DNA from: Takakia lepidozioides | Lineage: Eukaryota > Streptophyta > Takakiopsida > Takakiales > Takakiaceae | Assembly: GCA_030704615.1 (NCBI GenBank) | Contig: CM060731.1 | Coordinates: 56,896,756 to 56,960,755, forward strand | Reading direction: 5' to 3' | Length of the DNA: 64,000 bases | Part shown: one piece after another, positions 1 to 10,875 of the stretch | How positions within the stretch are numbered: position 1 is the stretch's first letter | How the letters are laid out: each line of letters opens with the position of its first letter | Notes under the pieces: generated by a model | Told to the model about the DNA's origin: nothing | Seen by the model: only the letters and a program-made list of their open reading frames with translations | Database searches by the model: none | Program-made: the position numbers and the translations under genes

Positions 1-1
1 C

Positions 2-3000
2 GTGGATTCTACGCACAAACACATCCCAAAGGCACCGATGGTCATGCAAGGAGTACAAACTATGGCTGACTTCGAGGTCTGGGAGGGAGCTCGGTACGAC
101 TGCATCCTTGGCATGCGGTGGCTGGATCCAGTTGATGCTGTGGTGGCTTGCAAATCCGGACTGGTTAGTGGTACATTGCCCAACGGGAAGGGATTCAATA
201 TCAAAGGTACTAGAGCTCTTCTCATTGTACCTGTCTTGTCAGCTATTCAGATGAAGAGATGTATGCAGAGGGGAAATGCTCAGCTTTTTACTATTAGCTT
301 GCATGAGGTCTTGGAAACAAATCAAGGAGAAGGGAAGTCACATCCCAGACTTGGCCTAATCCTGAATGAATATAAAGATATGTTTCCTGATGAGATCCCT
401 GGGATGCCCCCTGAACGGGAGGTTGATCATGCTATCGAGTTGATGTCAGATGTTGTACCGGTTGCAAGGCACCGTACAGGCATTCAATTGTAGAAAGTGA
501 AGAGTTAGAAAGGCAGTTGAATGACCGGTTGGAAAAGGGGTATATACGTCCAAGTAAATCCCCTTGGGGTGCCCCTGTAATGTTTAAGAAGAAGAAAGAC
601 GGGACTTTGAGACTGTGTGTGGACTATAGATGGTTGAATAAGGTCACCATCAAGAATAAGTTTCCTTTGCCTCGTGTGGACGATTTGTTTGACTATCTAT
701 ATGGGAGTCAGGTTTTTTCAAAACTTGATCTTCGGTCTGGATATCATCAGATACGGATCAAGAATTCTGACATACCAAAGACAGGATTTCGATCTCGTTT
801 TGGTCATTACGAATTCTTGGTGATGCCATTTGGGCTCACGAATGCTCCAGCAACATTTACTCATCTGATGAATTCTTTGTTCCAGAAATATTTGGGGAAG
901 ATGGTCCTAGTCTACATGGATGATATACTAATATACTCGAAGTCTGAAGAAGAACATGAATAGCATTTACGCTTGGTCTTAGACATACTGAGAGAGAACC
1001 ACTTGTTTGCTAAGAAAAGCAAATGTGAGTTCTTTGTAGACCACATGGATTACTTGGGATTTTGCATCTCCAAAGATGGAATCTCAATTGATCCTAAGAA
1101 AGTCCAGACCGTGGTTGAATGGCCTAAACCAAGTGATAAGACTGAGGTCAAGAGCTTTATTGGGTTTGCTAGTTTGTCAAATCTTTTTCACAGATTGCAG
1201 CCCCATTGACTGACCTGCTTAAGGACTCGAGTCCTGTAAGCTTGAGGGACGTCTGGACAAGAGAATGTGATAACAGTTTCGAGAAATTGAAGTTTGCCTT
1301 GACACATGCTCCTGTACTAAGATTGCTCGACCCTACAAAGGGAGCAATCGTACTGTGTACCGATGCAAGTGATCTTGCTATTGGGGCTGTGCTGATGCAA
1401 GATGGGCAAGTGATTGCCTACGAATCTCGAAAGATCAGTCCAGCAGAAAAGAATTACCCAACTCATGAAAAAGAACTGTTGGCAATAGTTCAAGCTCTGA
1501 AGATATGGAGGCATTACCTGCTTCCAATTGATTTTGTGATAGAGACTGACCATCAGAGTTTGAAATACTTGACCACACAACCTCATTTGAGTCAGAGGCA
1601 AATTAGGTGGTTAGAACTGCTTCAGCAATTCCATTATGACCTAAAGTATGTCAAGGGGAGAGAGAATGTGATTGCTGATGCACTTTCTAAGAGACCATTA
1701 CAAGCTAATGTTGTCTCATGCGTCAGTAGCACTATAATTCAAGACATTAAAGGTCAGTATGAGGTCGATGAATTCTTCAAAGAACCATTCAAGAGTTTGT
1801 CTCGTGACCAAAGAACTTCTATTGAGAAAGAGAAGTACCGGCCATACCTCTTGAGAGATGGGGTGTTATTTTATGATGGTCGGCTGTGTGTTCCCCTGAT
1901 TCCAGACTTGAGATTGCGGATTATTCATGACAGTCACAATATTCCAATCTCTGGACACCCGGGCTTTCAGAGAACCTATTGGTCAATACGGAAGCACTAT
2001 TTTTGGCCAGGTATGAAGAGATAAATTAAAGAGTATGTGTAGAAATGTTTCCCATGTCAGGTTTCGAAGTCAGAGAGAGTCAGGCCTCCTGGATTATTAC
2101 AACTTTTATCTGTTCCTGGATGGAATTGGGAATCCATTAGCATGGATTTCATTGTGGCATTGCCCAGGACCAGAAATGGCCATGACAGTATCATGGTGGT
2201 TGTAGATAGGCTGTCTAAGATAGCCCACTTGATACCTATAAGGATGAGTGCTACGGCATCTGATGTTGCATCTTTGTACATGAAAGAGATATTCAGGATC
2301 CATGGTCTGCCTCGAGAGATTATTTGTGATAGGGACTCAAAGTTTACAAGTCATTTTTGGATTGACTTGTTCAAGAAATTGGGAACCAAGGTGAAACTGA
2401 GTACGGCCTTTCACCCAGAAACAGATGCTCAAACAGAAAGGACCAACCGTACAATAGAAGATATGTTGAGGATGTACGTTGGTGAAAGACAGTCCTCTTG
2501 GGAACAATATCTGTATATGGTGGAATTTGCTTATAACAAGCATTTCCACAGTGCCATTGGCATGAGCCCATTTGAAGCTTTATATGGACGAGATTGCTTG
2601 GCTCCTGCTTCGCTTATTACACCACCATCAAATGTACAGAGTGTGAATGACAGAATCACAGAGATCCACTCTGTCCTAGATCTGGTGAAGCGTAGTATGC
2701 AGGCTGCACAAAAACGGGCCAAGTTCTTTGTTGATAAGCACAGGACTTTTCGTGAATTTGCCATTGGTGATATGGTGTTTTTGAAAGTTACACCTAAAAG
2801 AAGCAATCTAACACTGGGCAAGTGTTATAAGTTGTCACCAAGGTTTTGTGGCTCGTTTAAAATCCTGGAACGCCATGGCAAAGTGGCCTATGAGTTGGAT
2901 CTGCCTCCAACATGGAAGATCCATAAAACTTTCTATGTCAGCCTTCTCCGGAGGTATATGTCAGACCCATCACACATCTTGCCGACGTTGCCTCAAGCCA

Positions 3001-3215
3001 TGAATGACGGTCAGCTGATGGCCGAACCCGAAAAGATTCTAGAAACGCGAGTGAAGCACCTGCGCAACCGTTCTTGGAAAGAACATTTGATTAAGTGGTT
3101 GCATTACCCAGAGACAGAAGCTACTTGGGAGAGGGAAAATGAATTGACATTGAGTTACCCCTCATTTTCTGTCATTGAGGACAATGACTTGTCTTTGGGA
3201 GGGGGAATTTGTTAG
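2..3215 (+). pseudogene. Ty3/gypsy chromovirus pol region, decayed, 5' part outside window
   Basis: This is the polyprotein region of an LTR retrotransposon (protease, reverse transcriptase, RNase H, integrase, chromodomain), which copies its RNA into DNA and inserts it. Domain order read directly: end of protease (ILGMRWL near 95-122), linker with FPDEIPGMPPERE, reverse transcriptase 510-1200 with YMDD at 913-924, RNase H 1350-1680 (TDAS, then TDHQSLKYL), integrase zinc finger 1920-2065, DDE core 2140-2460 (MDFIVALP, CDRDSKF), chromodomain-like tail 3015-3150. Breaks: a frameshift near 480, an in-frame TAG at 961-963, a small deletion with frame change near 1165, TAA at 2022-2024 and TAG at 2040-2042. 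The pol-before-integrase order and chromodomain place it among Ty3/gypsy chromoviruses. The element cannot be autonomous. Confidence 0.93.
3197..3209 (+). other. polypurine tract of the Ty3/gypsy element
   Basis: A purine run, GGGAGGGGGAA followed by TT, sits directly before a TGTTAG sequence that reads like the start of the 3' LTR. In LTR retrotransposons this tract primes plus-strand DNA synthesis. It overlaps the end of the integrase reading frame, as is common in chromoviruses. Confidence 0.7.
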
Positions 3216-3920
3216 GTGCCAGGAACGAAGATCGACCTGTCAACCAATTTGGAATAACAAGAGACTGCTAGAATATCGCCGAACTGACAGTTGCAGTTAA
3301 AATGGAGCAGGCTCGCGTGCATGAAGAGATCCAGGACTAGGGATTTTTGAGGGGGCTTGGAGATGGCAAGAGGGTTGAATAAAGGATGATGGCGTACAGG
3401 CGTCTAGAGCAGATCTGCATCGACAGGAAATCTGTGCGTAGCACGACGTGGTGGCTGGGTGGACCGGATGCTGTAGCCGGTGCTATGCTTTTAGAGCGTA
3501 GGTTGATGTTGGAATAGTTGTCACTGGCCTTTGGTGCCTTGCAGCGGCAGGGACTGTGATTTCTCCTTTGTATAGAGAAAAGTGTAAATCCTATGACTTA
3601 GGCTTCATCAGGTGTTGATTTGAAGAGTGACAATGCAGATTTGATTCTAGTTACTGTTTGGGACAAGAAAGATCTGCTTAAGGCTTGTGAATACACTTCC
3701 GTGAAGAACAGGGGTGAACGATCGTTGGACTGGTGTGGTCTCTATTACGGTCTGAGTCAATGAACGGTGACTGGAATAAAAGAAGATGGTCACATGAGTC
3801 CATATTGACGTTGATTCAAGCAAGCAGATTTCTTGGGATCCTGATAGATTCCCTATGAACGGCAAAATAAGAAAAGGACCTGAATTTGTTCTGTAGTTGG
3901 ACTGAGGAAAGAGAGTCAGA
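3210..3920 (+). repeat. probable 3' LTR of the Ty3/gypsy element (right end approximate)
   Basis: The LTR start is set by the polypurine tract and the TG dinucleotide at 3210-3211. The right end is inferred: exonuclease-like coding sequence on the opposite strand becomes recognisable at about 3931, so the LTR probably ends near 3920. The 5' LTR is outside the window, so the two cannot be compared. No long reading frame runs through it. Confidence 0.5.
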
Positions 3921-3930
3921 TCCTTTTCAC

Positions 3931-4498
3931 CTCCAAATTGTCTCTTCGGATCTTTGAGGAAATCAATGAGCGCCATTGGAATCGTGTCAAGGAAGAGCAG
4001 TAGGATCAACAAGCATTCGCTCTCTCCGCATACCTGCAGACCAATACACAGTAAAGATGATCCTATCATAGGTGCTGATCAACTCAATCAAACAGAAAGT
4101 ATGAAACAAAGAAAATCTGTACGCTAGGAAACACAGTATGCTCGACAGTATGGGAGGAATGGAGTCACCTGCAGAAGGGAAACTTTGTTTTCAACTCTTT
4201 TCACAGTGTTGGGCCTCCATTCAACGTCCAGACCAAATATCATGTTCCCTTTCTGGACCTTGTTGTGGATCCATGCTTCTACTGCTTCCGCCACAATTTT
4301 CTTTCCACCTTGAACTATAACCTCCGTAACTACTGTCTTCTTTAACGGTGACCCAATGGCCTCCTCGACCTCATTAGCTTCTTGCTGTAGCAGCTTTTTC
4401 CACTGAAGCTTCCGCCGTTGCCTGCTTGACAGACCGACGAACTCAAGCTCTCCATCGTCCAGGGCGTACAAGGACTCTGGGGCTTTCCGTTTAGACAT
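3931..4498 (-). pseudogene. truncated WRN-type 3'-5' exonuclease paralog
   Basis: This looks like a 5' gene fragment of a DEDD-family 3'-5' exonuclease. Exon 1 (4498 to 4169) starts MSKRKAPESLYALDDGE and ends in the first catalytic motif (FGLDVEWRP, the DxE aspartate and glutamate) followed by VSLLQ. A GT donor follows. Exon 2 (4033 to about 3931) begins VCGESECLL and reaches DFLKDPKRQFGG. The same two blocks, with the same intron position and phase, occur in the plus-strand gene at 14.6-14.9 kb. The paralog there continues with motifs II and III (GVGITGD and YACLD); here the similarity stops at about 3931, next to the retrotransposon LTR. It therefore lacks two of the four metal ligands. A GT at 3930-3929 could instead be a donor leading to an exon I did not find. 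Confidence 0.75.
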
Positions 4499-4611
4499 GC
4501 TGCTGTCTGGTGGGACGCAAGAGCAGTGATACCTGAAGTCAGAGGAAGCTCACAAACTCTCTCTCTGGACAACAAACTGCACTGGCAAACGCTGCTAAGG
4601 AACCTGCACAT

Positions 4612-4617
4612 TTTATA
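4612..4617 (-). promoter_or_regulatory. TATA-like box of the truncated exonuclease paralog
   Basis: Reading the minus strand, TATAAA occurs about 115 bases before the ATG at 4498, at a plausible distance for a plant core promoter with a short leader. The copy thus seems to have carried its own promoter rather than being a retrocopy, which fits its retained intron. Confidence 0.35.
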
Positions 4618-4619
4618 AC

Positions 4620-5283
4620 CCAGGCTCGATCCACATGAATCTGTGAGAGAAACCGCTTGATCGCGGATCCGCTTGATCCGCTTGATCGATGGTACGGGGC
4701 TGCATGCGGCCGTGAGTAGAGCCGGCGGCATCAAAACAGCCGCCCCGGTTTTCAATTGCTTACAAGTACCGTCCCTCAGGTTTATCATGTACCCTCTTTT
4801 CGTTTTCATTTATCGGAACTCTGTTGTTCGATACAGGGTTCCATATTGTCCCATCAGTAAGCTTTGCAGTCCAGTAACTTAGTTCTCTAAACTTAGATCT
4901 TGCATACCGTCTGAAAAATCCAGGAGGTTAGGGAGTTGTAGAAGAGCAGGCGAGATCACACACTGTCTCTGAAGCTTCGTGTTGCAAGAGGGACACTCCA
5001 ATGTTTTCGTCTAGGCAGAGACAATGTGAAGTTGAAAAACATCAATCACATGAATTCAAGATCTTCCTGGAGAGTCTCTATCCCATCATCATTCCCACAA
5101 CATCCCTCTTCCACAACTGTTGATCTTATATATATTACAACCGCAGAATAAGGTCTCAGATCTGACAAGCCACATGTCAGTGACCAACACATCCATGCCT
5201 GTCATCATGACTTCATTCTGAGTATGAATTGTGAGCATCCGGACACAACTTCTCTGGAGTTTCCAGCACCCACTTGACATAAA
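4620..5283. other. intergenic stretch, nothing recognised
   Basis: Between the exonuclease fragment and the stop codon of the PARP16-type gene I see no convincing coding frame, RNA gene or repeat. It should contain the 3' UTR of the minus-strand PARP16-type gene. Confidence 0.4.
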
Positions 5284-6439
5284 CTATTGGGAAAAGGGCC
5301 AGAACGAATTGAGGAACGTTGAAAGTCGGCCATATTTCACCACGTCCGACTTCAAAAACCCAATCCCAAACAACAATGCAATGTAAACTACTATGAAAGA
5401 CTTGCACCAGTCTACCCTCTTGATTCTTTCAGAAATTCGAAAATTGTGCACTTCAGCTGCCTGTAAACTTCTGGGCCCTTGCGCCCCCGCGGTAACCATA
5501 TTCTGTAGCTCCCCAGGCAAGCCCCCACGTTTCTGCCGTGTTCTTGAGGGCTCCCTGTACACAAAGATGAACCGAATTTTGACTAAATCACTATTCTGTA
5601 CTAAGATGTAAGCATGGGGCATGCCCTTTACTGATGATGGTCTCTTCCCACGAACGCTGGAAACTGAAAAGTTTTTTTCATCCACACATTCACTTGATGA
5701 AGACAAAGATGTGAGATTTTGGTTGACAGAAGATACACCCTCCCCTTTGGCAACCTCACAAACGAGTAAATATTGTACACGTGGCCCAAAGAGAGAGTGC
5801 TCCCAACCATCTCCAGCTTTGCAGAAGCTGTGAGCTACTGCTGGATCTGTGGAGAGATACACACCCTCCCCGAATACAGCTCCATTTCGCTGTAATTCTG
5901 TCTTGCTCATGTTCAACAGCCCTACATAAAGCATCCAAACAAATATCACATGTGATAGCAGGGGACAGATGTACCGAGAAGAGAGAGAGAGATTGTAGAC
6001 ATACAGAATAAGACGTTGTTTGCTGTAGCCTTGTGGCCACTGACCCCGCACCCAGTTTGAGCGGGAGAGAGAGAGAGAGAGAAAGAGAGAGAGACAATGT
6101 AATAAATCAATGCTACACTTACTATTCCAAGTAAAAGGAAGTTGAAATTGTGGGGGCACAGGGAAAAGGGGGAATTCCTGATTTGGCGAGTCCGGAGTCG
6201 TTCCTCAAGGCAAGCAAACATATCCCGAAATAAAAAATCCAAGACATTGTTTGCCGTAGCCTTGTGGCCATTGACCCCGCGCCCAGTTTGAGCGGAACAC
6301 AAGGGGACAGAACCTCTGTCAGGGGCTGATGTTGGTAGTAAGACTTACCTTGGTATAAAGCATTGATCCGGGTTTTCCAGATATCCTCTAGAAATCCCTT
6401 CACACAAGCATCAATCTGCTGTGTGTGGTTTGCCCAGTA

Positions 6440-6480
<41 letters not shown>

Positions 6481-9400
6481 GAAAAAAGGTATAGTTATTC
6501 ATGACATCCATGGGAAGCCAAGAGGACCATGGGCCACAGTAAAATCCAGAAAGAAGACAGAAATTTACGACATCCTGGGAGCATGGGACAAAGTGAACAA
6601 GAGAGTAATAACTAAAAAGTAGAACTAATCAACACCACAGAACACATCAAACGGCAACTGAGGGAACATGGAGTGCCTCATGCAGGTAAGTTGGTACCCT
6701 CATAACTGATAGCCTCCATCACTCTTTGTCCTTCCCAGGAACCTTCTGTGGGGTTTTATGATTCTCTCTCTCTCTCCACCATCTACTCCATCTCCACTTC
6801 CTCGGTGGTGCACACTGGGAAAAAACTAGCCTCATGAGGTATGCTAGCCCAACAACCTCTTACTCTATGGTTTGTGACAGCAACTCGGAAGGCAACCAGA
6901 ACCCTTGTCAGGAAGGCAGGGACAGGTGATGATGCAGTTATCCCTGAAGGCATCTCTGTTACAGGGAATTAGTTGATAGCTGATGCTCTGGTCCCCATGG
7001 GAGTTGTTGCCACATGGAACTTTCTGACATCCTAGCATTGTACATGAAAACAAAAGACACGTTGGCGAGATCTACTAAGACTCACCGTCATCAACGAGCA
7101 AGTTGCAGACACCTAAGCATCTAGCTGATCAAGTGAAGAACATACCGCAGCGAAGAATGCTGTGCAGATTCTCAGCCGAAGTCCCATGGAAAGCCAGAAT
7201 ACTGCCAAACTGAGACTTGACAGCCTCAAACACAGATACACCCTTTGCAGTACCACTTCCCCAAGTGTCTTGTATCTGCAGAAAAGGGAAAAACAAAACC
7301 AGCTCAATCCACTTTGGAAACAGACATAGAAGACAAAACAAGAAAGGACTTGTGGAAGAGGTTAGACATCCTTAGCGCCCCAGGGCAGAGACACAGAGAA
7401 GAGAAAGGGAAAGACAATTATTCATGATGGATAAACAGTGGAAATATGGTATACACCTTGGACCTTTTCCGTGATTGTCAGACAGGTGAGAGACTCAAAC
7501 AGGACAAGACAGAAGTCTGACCTTCAAAACATAGTTTGGCCGACTCCCCATATCAAAACCCATATGCCTTCTAGAGGATGCCCCTCGAAAACCACCGAGT
7601 GCAGATACGTCCGAGAGCTCAGCTAAATCTGGCACAAACTTTACATGGTGATGAAACCGCAGTATCCAGTGAAGCAATTTCAGAGCTCTGAGAGGCATTG
7701 TCTCCACAGGGTTGGGGTTGCATGCTGAGCTGGTAGACACCAAAGAGCTGATACCAACAGAGGTCGCATGACCCAAGGAAGCATCTGCCCAGAGGGTTCC
7801 ATTTGCTGAATGGGCAGCACCTGTAGAGACGTCACAAGTTGCTGGCGTGACTCGTAAGCCAATGCAAGAATTTAAGGTCAGCACACACACGGATTCAACT
7901 GATTAGAATGAATAGGACGAAACACGTAAGTCCAGGTGAATGTCTGTACCATTAATCTCATCCTCAGAATAAGCCACAACTACTCCCAATGCTTTTAGCG
8001 CTTTTGGCGCTAGCACAGCTGCTGGTCACAAGACCCAGTGGATAAACTTTAGCATAAATGGCCCTGTTTGTATATTTTCCATCTGAGAAACCCAGCTGAA
8101 TAACAAAATAACTCAACAGCAAGTTTGTACAGAGACCTAGTATGGTACTCTTTATGCAGCTATGGCATTCGGCACAAATCAAAGACAAAACAGAAGATCT
8201 AGAAGTTCACAAAGATCTAAGGATACTGCTAGCCAAGTCCAATACAAATTAAGGACAGACAAACTTCAAACCATATCTTTCTCTTAATCAGTTAGAGTTT
8301 CTGATGCATTGAGTTCACCTGCTGTATCACCATTGGCTGCTCCAGTGTGCAGTGCTGACTTGCTCAAGGCCGATGAACTGTCACAGACTGATGAATCTAC
8401 AGGCACTGTGATGAGCCCAACTGGACGCCTTCCATAAACTATTTGAAGCAAGGCTGGGAAGGACTGCACAGCTGCTGCAGCTGCGGAGAAGTCCTTGTCC
8501 TTGAAATCACCCACCATAGTAAAAAGTGTGCTTGGGAAAGGGGTGCACACTGGTCAACACACACCATCATGCACATAAAAGATCCACTTAGTACTGCCAG
8601 TTTGACACTAGTATTCAGCAGGAATATCTTGTTAATAAACGGAATAGTATCTTGAGATGGGTTACATAAGATAGACTGTGCTAGCAAGATGGCTCCTGCA
8701 GGTGAAAATTACAGTTGGTAAATTTGCGACTAGATTCTAAAGTATAGTTTAAATCTGTTAAAGTTGCTTACCGGTTATGAACTCAGATATGAACTGATTG
8801 TTCAAAAGAGGGAAATTGAGCATTTTGAGATAATATACAGAGGTCAGGCTCTGCTACACGACAGCACAGTTTTTATGCGCCATCATATATCTGTGTCTGC
8901 TTTATTACTATATGTTGGATGCCTCAACAAGTTGCTCTTCCAGCATGTTTGCATATTTAAGAGCACCAGATTCGAGGCTAAACATGAAACATCACATCAC
9001 TGCTGAATAAGCACAAACGAACTGCCACCAGGTTAGCAACTGCCAGGGTTTCTATAGAGTGGACTTCAAATGAAAGAAGAATCCATGTCACCATACTGAT
9101 GAGAATTTTCTCTCCCCATAAGATCATGGATCTTTTCATCTTGGAGAGAAGAGCAAAAATCCTTGATGCAGATTATTCAAGGAGTGATGCGAATTCTTGC
9201 TCTAAACACTGAGGAGAAGTGCCTGAGCGGCATCAATTATGGTTCCTCTTCATTGCATCGGTCAACTGCATACAGTTCGCGAGGTGAACTCAACCTCCTT
9301 CGGGATAAAGAGACACCATAATTTACGGTTCCTTCGGGAGGCATCATATATTATATATTTTACTCCTCAAGGACTACCCCCCCCAGGGACTGTCTGTCAA

Positions 9401-10597
9401 GGGGAGGAGCCTGCAAAAATGATTTCAAACACCATCCAGGGTTGTTGGTTCAGGTTACAGAAATCACTCATCATCATCTGCCATTCTCACCAGAGAGTGA
9501 TCCTCTTCAGGACCATCAAGAACATCGTCCCTGCACCTCTATTCACCAACTTTGTAAATCTTGAGGCTGGACCTAAAGCAGTGGCCCTGTTGGGGCCTGA
9601 TTGCTGGGCAGCTCACACACAGCAAGTTGATGCTTGTGTGAAGGGCTCTCTAGAGGACATCTGGAAAACCGGAACTAATTGGCTTTATCAAGGTAAGTCG
9701 CATTACCAGAGTGAGCCCCTCACAAAGGTAGTATCCCTTCGTTCCGCCAAAACTGGGCAGGGGGTCTATGGCCATAAGACTCCGGCAAACGACGTCTTAT
9801 GAGTACATTTTTATATCATCATCGGCCAAGCCTGGACAGACCCGTCCAGTTTCTCACAGGAAGTCGGCACCGATTGTGCAAAGAATGCATATAGACTGTA
9901 GCTGGCGTATCTCGAGCTCCACTAGTCCTGTATGTGACGTAAACAAACAGGATGCAAACGTTCACCACTGTGTCTGTGCCGTTCTTCCTTCTGTAAATTA
10001 CATACTTTTGGGAAGAGACTGCAAGAGTTGGGAAAGACCTAAGGTAATAATAAGGACGAGTTGTGGACGTAGCGAACTGTCTGAAGGAGTACACACAAAG
10101 TGCAGGACCATTTCACAATCCAAACCATCCAGCACTGGTCCAATGGTTGGCCACAACACTAAAAAATACAGCTAATGACCGTCATGTTCGTTGCGTCTTA
10201 AAACGCCAATCTCTGTATGTCCCCACACACCCCCCCCTCCCTCTCTCTTTCACACACACAAACACCTGATCATTGGCAATGCATTAGCTGTGTTCTCACA
10301 ACATTGCATGAGAGACACACTCAGAAGAGATTTGGCAGTCGAACTGATCTCTCTGTATCTCTCTAACCCACCTGCCATCCACCCCTGAGAACTAGAATCC
10401 CCAACAGATATTCTTTGGAGGAATTTGACGGGGCCAAAAGACAAACCAGAAGGTCGACGGTAGCTGCAGAGCGATTGAACGAAGGCAGACACGAGAAAAT
10501 CGGCGCCCTCTACAGACCGTGTGCAAGCTTCATACACCCATAGCTCAAGCCTTGCCCGCTCCGCTGCCTCCCCTTCCGTGCTTACACTTGTGGCCAT
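5284..10597 (-). CDS. PARP16-type mono-ADP-ribosyltransferase, five exons
   Basis: This gene is predicted to transfer ADP-ribose from NAD+ to proteins at the ER or nuclear envelope, as animal PARP16 does. Exons on the minus strand: 10597-10447, 8549-8319, 7850-7522 (alternative acceptor gives 7820), 7275-7146 and 5921-5284. Phases agree at every junction and give about 492 residues (482 with the alternative). The N-terminal exon has VSAFVQSLCSYRRPS, which continues across the splice as VCTPFPS and then GDFKDKDF, matching the N-terminal PARP16 helical region. The catalytic core shows the donor-loop histidine in LAFHGTSAENLHSI and the tyrosine in FGEGVYLSTDP. The third position, in IRFIFVY, appears to be Phe rather than the Tyr of animal PARP16. 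A hydrophobic segment near the C terminus (SFIVVYIALLFGIGFLKS) fits the tail anchor. The start ATG gives MATSVSTEGE. Compared with animal PARP16 (about 320 residues) it carries Ser/Thr-rich insertions in exons 2-3 and after CEVAKGEG. Confidence 0.85.
5995..6475 (-). repeat. coding-like repeat family, two copies in PARP16-type intron 4
   Basis: Two related blocks (about 6003-6062 and 6239-6298) both contain TTGT-TTGC-GTAGCCTTGTGGCCA followed by GACCCCGC-CCCAGTTTGAGCGG. On the minus strand the second is preceded (6440-6350) by frame HTQQIDACVKGFLEDIWKT and LYQ, ending in a consensus GTAAGT. The same string, with a few changes, lies in opposite orientation at 9608-9800. I do not recognise the protein. 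A captured exon or a transposon fragment is possible. Confidence 0.6.
6063..6094. repeat. GA microsatellite
   Basis: Simple GA repeats with a few interruptions; a second run lies at 6451-6478. Long open frames across them (poly Ser-Leu or Arg-Glu) are artefacts of the repeat. Confidence 0.9.
9590..9802 (+). repeat. inverted third copy of the coding-like repeat, in PARP16-type intron 1
   Basis: Plus-strand frame with HTQQVDACVKGSLEDIWKTG then YQ and a GTAAGT donor-like site, followed by SAKTGQGVYGHKT. It is the inverted counterpart of the 6.24-6.45 kb block on the other side of exons 2-4. The frame extends upstream to about 9421 (NTIQGCWFRLQKSLIIIC), so this copy preserves more than the one at 6.3 kb. 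Function unknown. Confidence 0.6.
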
Positions 10598-10875
10598 CCC
10601 CTCTCCCTCACACAACAAATCCTACTTTCCCCTCTGTCTCTTTCTGCACATAACTATCTACCACTGCAATCCTCCGAAATCCTCCCTCTCTGTAAACCCA
10701 ACTCCTCCATTGACCGTCTCTCTCTCGCTCTCTCTCGCTGTGCTGTTGAAGCGGCGATCCGACCGAGCTGAAGAAGATAGAGCTCGATTCACGGATGAAG
10801 CGCGTCCATCCACTCATCCTCTCATCATCCACGATCATCCGGGAGAAAGCCCTAGGTCCTTGCTTGATTGCAGGT
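10598..10875. promoter_or_regulatory. pyrimidine-rich divergent promoter/5' UTR region
   Basis: The stretch between the PARP16-type ATG (10597, minus) and a plus-strand donor-like GTATAAAG at 10875 is rich in CTCTCTC tracts, typical of plant core promoters without a TATA box and of 5' UTRs. It probably drives the PARP16-type gene leftwards. It may also hold a non-coding first exon of the exonuclease gene, whose ATG is at 13030; that link is inference. Confidence 0.4.

Noticed and set aside
5946-6302. Separate minus-strand gene across the GA repeats
   Set aside because: The frame is carried by microsatellite Ser-Leu runs and by the dispersed repeat; PARP16-type exon phases do not need it.
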